Source: Inonotus obliquus (taxonomy: Eukaryota > Basidiomycota > Agaricomycetes > Hymenochaetales > Hymenochaetaceae). From it: 64,000 bases of DNA. The notes beneath the pieces are model-generated. The model ran no database searches. It had not been told where the DNA came from and worked only from the letters and a program-made list of their open reading frames with translations. Below are positions 57,023 through 64,000 of the stretch, one piece after another. The stretch spans positions 2,418,001 to 2,482,000 of the forward strand of contig JAJHTX010000005.1 in assembly GCA_032164295.1 (NCBI GenBank). Direction: 5' to 3'. The translations under genes and the position numbers were made by a program. Position 1 is the first letter of the stretch, and every line of letters starts with the position of its first letter.

Positions 57023-57946
57023 ATGGCCACCACTACCTCCACCGTCCCACCTCTACCTCCACCAAGCGATGACCAAGCCTACTGCGATGTCTCCGCTCTC
57101 GAAGGAGGTATCCTACAGATGCCCTGTCACCTCTTCGTCACCACCGCACCAGAAGGCGAGAAACATCTAGTACCATCACTCTCCTTCCTCATCACTCATC
57201 ACATCTCCAAAACTCGCATCGTATTCGACTTGGGTATCCGAAGCGACATCCACAACTATCCCGAACTAACTCGAAAACGTTTATCAGACGTCTTTAACGC
57301 AGGTGTCCCATGCGACGTTCCTACATCTTTATCAAAGGGCGGAATTTCGCCCAATGATATTACACATGTGTGTTTATCCCATTGTCATTGGGATCACACA
57401 GGAAACCCTTCCCTGTTTACAAATGCGAAATTCCTAGTTGGTGGGGACGCTAAAACGCTTTTCCAACCTGGGTATCCAGAAGATCCCAAGAGCATTTTCC
57501 CATCGAATTTGTTACCGAAAGGACGTACGGAGTTCTTAGACGTCACTGCGGAAGCGTGGAAACCTATCGGTCCGTTCCCGCGTACACTCGATTATTTCGG
57601 TGATGGTTCGTTATATTTCGTCGATGCTCCGGGTCACCTTCCTGGACATATGAATTTCCTCGTACGAACGAGTTCGGATGGAGGATGGATTTATCTTGCT
57701 GGTGATGCTGCACATGATTGGAGACTCGTACGAGGAGAAGGGAAAATCGCTATGTACCCTGCTAGTGATGGTGGCGGATTAACTTGCATTCATACGAATA
57801 AGGAGCAGGCGGAGGCGACTATTAAACGTATAGCGGAAGTGCTCACGCTGCCTCGGGTCCGTATAATCTTGGCGCATGATGGGGAGTGGTATCATAAGAA
57901 CAAGGATGGGGATGCCTTCTGGCCTGGAAAAATACCATCGCTCTGA
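57023..57946 (+). CDS. Metallo-beta-lactamase-fold hydrolase, copy 1 (lactonase-like)
   Basis: Intronless, 307 aa. The zinc motif HxHxDH is present in VCLSHCHWDHTGNPSLF, followed by VDAPGHLPGHMNFLVR, IYLAGDAAHDWRLVRGEGK and a late histidine in IILAHDGEWYHKNKDG. The order and spacing resemble the AHL-lactonase/quorum-quenching branch of the superfamily, which opens lactone rings; the real substrate is unknown and could be a fungal or plant lactone. The start at 57023 is the first ATG after the TATA box. No signal peptide, so it is intracellular. Its paralogue lies at 60106-61020 in the opposite orientation. Both end in PGKIPSL. Confidence 0.9.
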   Translation: MATTTSTVPPLPPPSDDQAYCDVSALEGGILQMPCHLFVTTAPEGEKHLVPSLSFLITHHISKTRIVFDLGIRSDIHNYPELTRKRLSDVFNAGVPCDVPTSLSKGGISPNDITHVCLSHCHWDHTGNPSLFTNAKFLVGGDAKTLFQPGYPEDPKSIFPSNLLPKGRTEFLDVTAEAWKPIGPFPRTLDYFGDGSLYFVDAPGHLPGHMNFLVRTSSDGGWIYLAGDAAHDWRLVRGEGKIAMYPASDGGGLTCIHTNKEQAEATIKRIAEVLTLPRVRIILAHDGEWYHKNKDGDAFWPGKIPSL

Positions 57947-58128
57947 TTACCATTGCAAACATGTCAAACTGTTGTATCCAATTCAGGATATGGATTCGGA
58001 AATACTCACCAGTCGAATGTTTACAAGCGTAGTCTGACAAGTTGACCAAACCTAAATCAAACACTATCGGTCCCGTCTCTGACTAAGTCCATTTTTCGCG
58101 TTGCCTTCGGTTAAGACAGCATAAGCCA

Positions 58129-59910
58129 TCACGTCGACAAATGAGCGACTAAACCTACCCGAACGATCAAATCCTCATCTATCGCTGGGAGTTCCTCGTG
58201 AACTTCACCCTGTGCAGGACGAATCTCCCACTTAGTCGGCAAGTTTCCGACGCATGAACACAAATCCTCCGGAAGATGGTCTCTATGTTCAGCAAAGAAC
58301 GCCTCTCGAAGTTGTATCTCCTCTGAAGGAGGACAGAGATTTTGGTTATTCAACGAGCGCATAACATAAAACGCGAAAGCTTACCAGTGCGCATCGCTTC
58401 GAGTTGTCGAGCCATCCCTCGTACTATCTCTTCCGCAGCATCTCGGTACCTTCTTCGACGTTCTAGCTCTATCAGAAGACAGTTGAACGAAGTCTCATAT
58501 TGAGTGTATGTGATGTATAAGTGTTCCGTGTTCGTGAGATGTTGCTGTAGTGACTCAAGTTGAGCCTCGTACTCTGTCTTTAAGTTGGTCAAATCTCTGT
58601 TGGGAATTTGTCGAAAAAATGAATACACTACCTCAACACTCTGCTGTTGTTCGAGCATATCAGACATGACTCCTTCCAGCTCATCGAGCTGAGAAACAAT
58701 TTCCTTGAGTTTGTCCAAGCGCTCGATAGCATCATTCTTCGTGGAGAGAAGCTGGTCACTAACATGGTGAGCATCCCTGAACAGAACGTAAATAAGATCC
58801 ACTTACTGGCTCGATCGAACGCTAGCAACGTCATCTTCAAGCTCCGCGATGACCGAGGGGAGTTCATCAGTATCCTTGTTCATGACTGTGTTCCTTCTTC
58901 AGAATAGGCTATACAGAAACATAGAATATCCAAACCTGCTAAATCATCCTCGCTAATTTCTATTCCGGACTCCTTATCCTCTAGAGCCGCTTTCATCTGG
59001 TCATAATGAGATGCCAAGCCTTCCAGGTGTTTGGCCATGCTCGCGGTAGCTATCTCCTGCGAAGTGAATACCTCCTGCATCGACGGAACCCTTACACCGA
59101 GTGGCAGAGCTGCCCGCAAAGATGCCACACTATCGCTTAGACTTAAGGAGAAGCCTTCAGTTCTCGAGAGGATATCCTGAATACAAAGTTCTTCAATGTC
59201 ACTCAAATTTAACCTCAACTACACTCATACCTCAAGAACATCACGATCTTCGTCCATTTCTTCCGTTGCCTTCACGATACTACCAAAGTCGACGAAATCT
59301 CGTAACGTTTTCCATTTGCTCCGGTCGGTCTTGGTATTGCGAGGCTTCTGAGTTTCTTTCGATAGAGCGCCGTCCACTTCATTTGGACCATCCGAGTCAC
59401 TTTCGTCATGACCGCCGAATAGGGAAGAGGATGACGAGGAGAGATGGAAGTCCGGTGGAACGACTTGCTTTTCTAACGTCTCAAGGATATTGTCCAGGTT
59501 TCCAGCATGGAAAGAGCGCGCTCTGTCCCACTCCTACGCACAACGGTGTCAGCTATGGCCTTGAGTTCACAGACTGCTATTAAATACCTTTCCCTGCCCT
59601 TCTAACCGACTTCGTTGCGATTCTATGCACTTTGCGACGTTTCCAGCAAGCTAACGGAGTATATCAGCACCGATACTTAAGCACACAAGGTCAGAGAATT
59701 TACCTTCAGCTGCTCCAAGACCCCCTGCGCAACCCAGTGCGTCTTAGCATCAAGAGAAAGAACATCCGCTGCGAGACCTGACGTTACATGGACGAGTTCA
59801 TGGGCACGTGTGCATAGCTGTTCTCCATGTTGTAGAGCTTTCTTTGAGTGCAGAACGAGTGAGACGAGATGCGGTGTGCCCGGAGAAGGTGGACTCTGTG
59901 GTCGCGACAT
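58129..59910 (-). CDS. ATG17: Autophagy scaffold protein ATG17
   Basis: ATG17 organises the Atg1 kinase complex at the pre-autophagosomal structure. Exons read MSRPQSPPSPGTPHLVSLVL, then HSKKALQHGEQLCTRAHELV, AKCIESQRSRLEGQGK, EWDRARSFHAGNLDNILETL, KATEEMDEDRDVLE, DILSRTEGFSLSLSDSVASL, MAKHLEGLASHYDQMKAALE, a long helical coiled-coil region (SDQLLSTKNDAIERLDKLKE, SQLDELEGVMSDMLEQQQSV), YETSFNCLLIELERRRRYRD and REAFFAEHRDHLPEDLCSCV near the end. The mostly helical composition and these blocks fit fungal ATG17. Stop at 58129 follows a possible donor site, so a short extra 3' exon cannot be excluded. It lies between the two lactamase-fold paralogues. Confidence 0.88.
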
Positions 59911-60105
59911 CGAGTAGAGGCGAGGCGGTCAACGATGTAACTGTGTCCGGATTGGATGATTGACGCGAAGCACATGATTTGGACGCGTCTCAGTCACGGT
60001 CGACTCACAGTCATCTTCCCTACACTAATAAGCTCGACTATACTGAATCTTTTGTCAATAATTCTTCCATGCTAATAGTACATAATGATCAACATCGACG
60101 CATCG

Positions 60106-61020
60106 CTACAGCGACGGTATCTTTCCTGGCAAGAACGCGTTTCCTTCCTTATTCTCCTCATACCATTCATTATCGTGTGCCAATATGACGCGTACTCGTG
60201 GTAGAGCCATCAACTCCTTAATTCTGCGAATATTCTCCCTCGCTTGCTCCGGGTCGATGTGCATGCATGAAATGCCACAGTACGGGGTTTGCAACACAGC
60301 AATATCTGCTTCTCCGCGAAGAAGTCGCCAATCGTGCGCGCTATCGCCTGCCAGGTAGATCCACCCTCCGTCTACTGAGGTACGTGCGAGTACGTTTAGA
60401 TGTCCAGGGATATGACCCGGTGCGTCGACAATGTACAGTGAACCGTCTTGGAAATAATCCCAAGCGCGTTCGAACGGTCCGATGGACTTCCACTCAAAAC
60501 CGTTCGGGTCGAGAAAATCTGTTCGATCCTCGGGAAGCAAACGTTGATGGAACCAACTCGTCGGATTCTCCGGATATCCCGCCCTCAACAATCCCCTCGC
60601 CCCTTCACCAACCATGAAACGCGCCTTCTCGAAACACGCTGGGTTACCGATATGGTCGAAATGAATATGCGAAACGAGTATATGCGTAATGTCTTCCTGA
60701 CCGAGCCCGCCCGCTTTTAACGACGTAACGACGTCCTTCGGAACAAATGGCTTAAAGAGCGTAAGGCTTTCCTTGGACGCGGGCGTATACGCTAACCCAT
60801 CTTCATCAAGATTGAGGCCCAGGTCGAAGAGAATACGCTTTCCTGACGGAACGTGTGTGATAAGAAAAGTAAGCGAAGGAGCGATGTGTTCGTCACTGTC
60901 ATCAGAGCCTGCAACCATGATTTTGCCGGGGATTGTCAGAAATCCGGCTTCGACAGCAGATACATCACAGTAAGGCTGCTCGGGTCCGGGAGGAGGAAGT
61001 CCAGCAGTGCTTGAAGCCAT
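60106..61020 (-). CDS. Metallo-beta-lactamase-fold hydrolase, copy 2 (lactonase-like)
   Basis: Intronless, 304 aa, paralogous to the gene at 57023-57946. It has the zinc motif in ILVSHIHFDHIGNPACF, then VDAPGHIPGHLNVLARTSVD, IYLAGDSAHDWRLLRGEADI, GISCMHIDPEQARENIRRIK and VILAHDNEWYEENKEGNAF. All metal ligands seen in copy 1 are kept. By eye the two share about half their residues, so the duplication is not recent. No signal peptide. It starts at 61020 and ends PGKIPSL like copy 1. Substrate unknown. Confidence 0.9.
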   Translation of the reverse strand: MASSTAGLPPPGPEQPYCDVSAVEAGFLTIPGKIMVAGSDDSDEHIAPSLTFLITHVPSGKRILFDLGLNLDEDGLAYTPASKESLTLFKPFVPKDVVTSLKAGGLGQEDITHILVSHIHFDHIGNPACFEKARFMVGEGARGLLRAGYPENPTSWFHQRLLPEDRTDFLDPNGFEWKSIGPFERAWDYFQDGSLYIVDAPGHIPGHLNVLARTSVDGGWIYLAGDSAHDWRLLRGEADIAVLQTPYCGISCMHIDPEQARENIRRIKELMALPRVRVILAHDNEWYEENKEGNAFLPGKIPSL

Positions 61021-61354
61021 GGGCGACCAAATATTCAGCGCGTTTTGGATGTCAAGTTGGTGAGGCGAGCGTGTAACGCCGAACGGTGCCCCGCATACGC
61101 CTTAGTAATATATAATATACACGCACATGCACATGTGGGAAGACTCTCTACTATCTGGGCACTTTTGAATGCGTCAAAGCTGGTCGAAAGAAGAACTTAT
61201 GTAAGCTATCGCCGAGACCACTGCAAGTCTATCTATACGACGCGACGGCGGCGAAATCGGTCAAGTCCCTGACCTGAATGTACATGCTTGAAGGTAAAAC
61301 TTTAGTTTTTCATTTCCGCAATAATACAGACCAGTCCGAATCTTCTAGTTGACA

Positions 61355-63061
61355 CTACCAAATATCTGATATCTCCTGCAAATACTTGGGCCAACTTCTT
61401 CGTACTGAGCTTTTGTATGGCAGTAGGAGTAGAACTCGGGCTACGGGATGTTATCAGGGGCACACTCCAAGTTCATCACTAGACTACTTACCAAGGATGC
61501 GAGTAAAGAACCCCCAAACCATACCGCATACCTGAGGAAATACAGATTAGCACACCGGTGCCACCATGAAGCATGGCAGGGACACCAACCTTTGCCTCTT
61601 GTGCGAGATGACTTCAACTTCCATGCCAGAAGACTACATGTTATTCATGAGTAACCGGTGAAATAGGGCAGAGTACCGATAGGTCTCACCTTTGCCCCGC
61701 TCGCGGCTTCGCTAGCCTCGATACGACGATCTACAAGCTGTTTGAGGTCACGCTTTAATCGTTGCCCGAAGTGTGTAAACATAGTCGAGCCTCCGGAGAG
61801 AACGATATTCTGAAGGGACGCGTCAGTTTGTCCAGCACAAAGATTTACAGATTTACTTTACTTTGTAGAGACCACGTCGGACATCTATAGGGGAGGCCTG
61901 GATCATGTTATCGACAATATCTGGGAGGGGCGTTAAGAAGTCTGACGAGAAAATTTCGGGGTTGAAGAAAATCTCAGGTGCCAGGAAGCGCTCGTATCCA
62001 ACATCAATGCTGTATTGCTGAATAATTGAAGCTTCAGTTCATATCTCTCAATACACAGAGGAGGTGAGTTACCCTGCCGGTTACCGAGTGCTCGCCCGTG
62101 AAACGTTGGAACATGTTGTACGGATCAGAGTCGTACTTCCTGAACTCCTTCACAATGTCCTGACAAACATAGCTGTAATTCTCCTTAACCTTGCTCGCAA
62201 CACGCAACTGATCCTCGGGCGGGATATTTGCAGTCTCACCGCGCTCACGCATGAGCGTCAGGACAAACTGCGTGATGTCACGCCCAGCGATGGGAATGTG
62301 CTTAATAGCGCTACCAATTACATAACCCTCCGCGCATGGAATAACGTGGGTAACACCATCACCAGAGTCAATGACAGTGCCGGTCAGTGTCCGATCGGTG
62401 ACCTTGTTTGATGACCATGACGCGGCTAAAGCAAGTACTGCTTGCACGGCAATGTATAAACCCTTGATGTTGAAAGACTCGAAGAATATCTCAGCGGTCT
62501 GCTCGCGGTTCTCCGGAGCATTTAACGGTGGTTCCGTCTGCGTGATAGCGGTTTAGTAGCGCATAGATAAATAATAGCGATATACGTACGAGAAGGAAGT
62601 AATGGTCCTCCGGTTCAGCACGCAAATACTTAAATATCGTCTGCTCCCAGTACCGTTCCATGTGATCCCAGTTGTCTATCATACCGTGACGAACTGGGTA
62701 GTGCACGCCGTAGCCGGGTGTCTTTTGATTCGCGATAGCCTCATCTCCGATAAAGAAATCGAGGTCCTCCACTCCACGTTTGGAGGCAAGATTACCTGGC
62801 TTTGATGGGATTGGCGGTCCGGCGCGAGTTGATTGAGCGGTAGCACCACCACGAGTGGCTATAGCGGTTGGGAAGACACTACGAATAATGAGGCAGCATT
62901 TGGGGAAAGATACACGCTGCATTCAACTTACAATGATGGGTCCGAGTTGCCGGCGAAGCTGTGAACAATCAGAGCTTGAAATCTCCAGACATAGAGTATG
63001 CATACCCGATTTTTGAGAAACCTGTTCCATTGTCACTGATAATGGGGGCGAGCAGCGACAT
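61355..63061 (-). CDS. ARP3: Actin-related protein 3 (Arp2/3 complex subunit)
   Basis: Arp3 is a core subunit of the complex that nucleates branched actin filaments. Exon 1 (63006-63061) reads [19 protein letters not shown]; the next small exons give FAGNSDPSF and [20 protein letters not shown]. Then come [173 protein letters not shown] and a C-terminal [20 protein letters not shown] then CRRYQIFG with TAG at 61355-61357. The insertions relative to actin match Arp3. About eight short introns. Confidence 0.93.
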
Positions 63062-63537
63062 GATGTTTCGTGTGCAAAGTTACAAGTAAACAGCGCGAGC
63101 GCAGTACGGGTACTAAGGTAGGCACTGCGATGTTATCACGTCACGCTCCTCTCGGAGCTTTCCGAGAGACCGAACATCTCATATCTTTTCACATTTAAAT
63201 TCAACTTATGCTTCATCGACCACCACCAAGAAATTACCCCCCTTATGCTGTTTTTACTAAAGTAAGACCGTAATCTGGAATTCTTCAGAAGCTGTTATTT
63301 GGCTTGTCTTTCTCTGTCTCATGTCACTGTGTAATTCTTTGTGGTTTATGGATACTACGTCGCGTATAAATCAAAGTATCTCAACGCTAGGATTCAACGC
63401 TAGGATTCGATCAACTTCCTCTTGCCTCACAAGCCGACGTATCGGCTCGACGGCCGCATACTTCTTTTTACTTGAAATGCCATATCAGCCGGGATATTGG
63501 AAGTACGTATAGTCACTGACAACATACCTTCATCGAA
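63062..63537. other. Region upstream of ARP3 with a perfect hairpin palindrome
   Basis: About 480 bp. At 63149-63168 lies a perfect inverted repeat, CTCTCGGA, loop GCTT, TCCGAGAG, ~90 bp upstream of the ARP3 start. A direct repeat of CAACGCTAGGATT occurs at about 63380-63406. No coding region recognised. Confidence 0.5.
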
Positions 63538-63702
63538 TCATGATGACGTGCGACAAGGGCAGACAACGGTTTCCGTCGGAGTGCCCGAAACCGTAATGGT
63601 CTCAACGATACAGATGTCTGGGCAAGGGTGTACAACCGGCTCGGGCGCAGCTGCTGCCACAGCGACGAGAGCGAGGACAGTAGCGATGAGGTACGAACGC
63701 AT
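63538..63702 (-). CDS. Small secreted cysteine-containing protein, 54 aa
   Basis: A single exon of 55 codons. The N-terminus is a strong signal peptide (MRSYLIATVLALVAVAAAAP, cleavage after AAA). The mature ~34 aa hold four cysteines (HPCPDICIVE near the start and VVCPCRTSS at the end), enough for two disulfide bonds. A GATAAAAG box lies ~65 bp upstream (near 63765). It could be a small effector, a hydrophobin-unrelated surface peptide or an antimicrobial peptide; the family is not recognised. A longer transcript with introns cannot be excluded. Confidence 0.6.
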   Translation of the reverse strand: MRSYLIATVLALVAVAAAAPEPVVHPCPDICIVETITVSGTPTETVVCPCRTSS

Positions 63703-64000
63703 AACTACTTTGGTGGGAGATTTTAGTTCGGAGACTGGTGACTAACAGCCTGCAAGTCCTCCTTTTATCCTCTTTGGATCCGTGACATCGATTATAGTAC
63801 CCGTACTTTCTTCACGAGCGGTCTCGTCGACCTTCTGGACTCGGACCGAGCTCATTCTGAATTTGAATCTGATATAGCACGGCCTGAAACACCAGTCTAA
63901 CGCTCGGTAGCGGCTTACCAGAGGGGCATCAACTTCAGCCGCAGCGATGTCCCATTGATACAAATAACTTGCGCCGTGATCGGCCTAAACGTACGCATTT
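63703..64000. other. Right edge of the window
   Basis: A minus-strand frame of 73 aa (63742-63963) has no recognisable domain and overlaps the probable promoter of the small secreted protein. An exon of a further minus-strand gene may end here, but I cannot support one. Confidence 0.3.

Noticed and set aside
63742..63963. 73-aa minus-strand frame at the right edge
   Set aside because: No recognisable domain, contains the probable TATA region of the small secreted protein, and a plausible splice pair inside it leads to short frames.

Overview
The window looks like nuclear DNA of a filamentous basidiomycete (Agaricomycetes). Almost every gene is cut by many short GT-AG introns of about 45-70 bp. 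It carries families typical of mushroom-forming and wood- or litter-decay fungi: GH115 xylan glucuronidases, UstYa/DUF3328 oxidases, a DUF6533 membrane protein and a GAF-type hybrid histidine kinase. No rRNA gene, convincing tRNA gene, CRISPR array or intact transposon was seen. Spans given for genes include introns; splice sites were read by eye from GT/AG signals and conserved protein reading frames.

Layout. 0-2 kb: the tail of a probable secreted protein, then a divergent pair of UstYa-like oxidases. 2.1-10.9 kb: two tandem, full-length, secreted GH115 glucuronidases. 11.6-19.5 kb: conserved housekeeping genes (an AIG2/gamma-glutamylcyclotransferase-like protein, a peroxisomal enoyl-CoA isomerase-like protein, a uridine kinase/UPRT fusion and a B-type cyclin). 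20.2-35.1 kb: a segmental duplication array, the most unusual part of the window. It holds three strongly diverged members of an unrecognised gene family (called A, B and C here), each with the same TATA promoter and a ~70-bp tandem-repeat upstream region, alternating with three 5'-truncated copies of the ribosome-biogenesis helicase gene DBP6; the intact DBP6 closes the array. A 51-aa CxxC protein gene sits inside it. 35.5-37.3 kb: an AT-hook/Myb-like protein. 38.1-43.4 kb: a DUF6533 gene followed by gene-poor DNA with a dead DUF6533 copy and an old diverged repeat pair. 43.4-49 kb: a small secreted protein, CTU2 (tRNA thiolation) and a cytochrome b561-like membrane protein. 49.1-56 kb: a large hybrid histidine kinase. 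57-63.7 kb: two metallo-beta-lactamase-fold paralogues flanking ATG17, then ARP3 and a small cysteine-containing secreted protein.

How it fits together. Most genes are independent eukaryotic units. Two groups may be functionally linked: the tandem GH115 pair (removal of glucuronic acid side chains from xylan) and the divergent UstYa pair (oxidative tailoring). No peptide precursor or other cluster partner is visible beside the UstYa pair. The A/B/C array is the best candidate for an undescribed system. Its coding regions are very different from each other, while promoters, introns and flanking helicase fragments are very similar. That is the pattern expected of fast-diversifying genes maintained by duplication and recombination. 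Their function is unknown.
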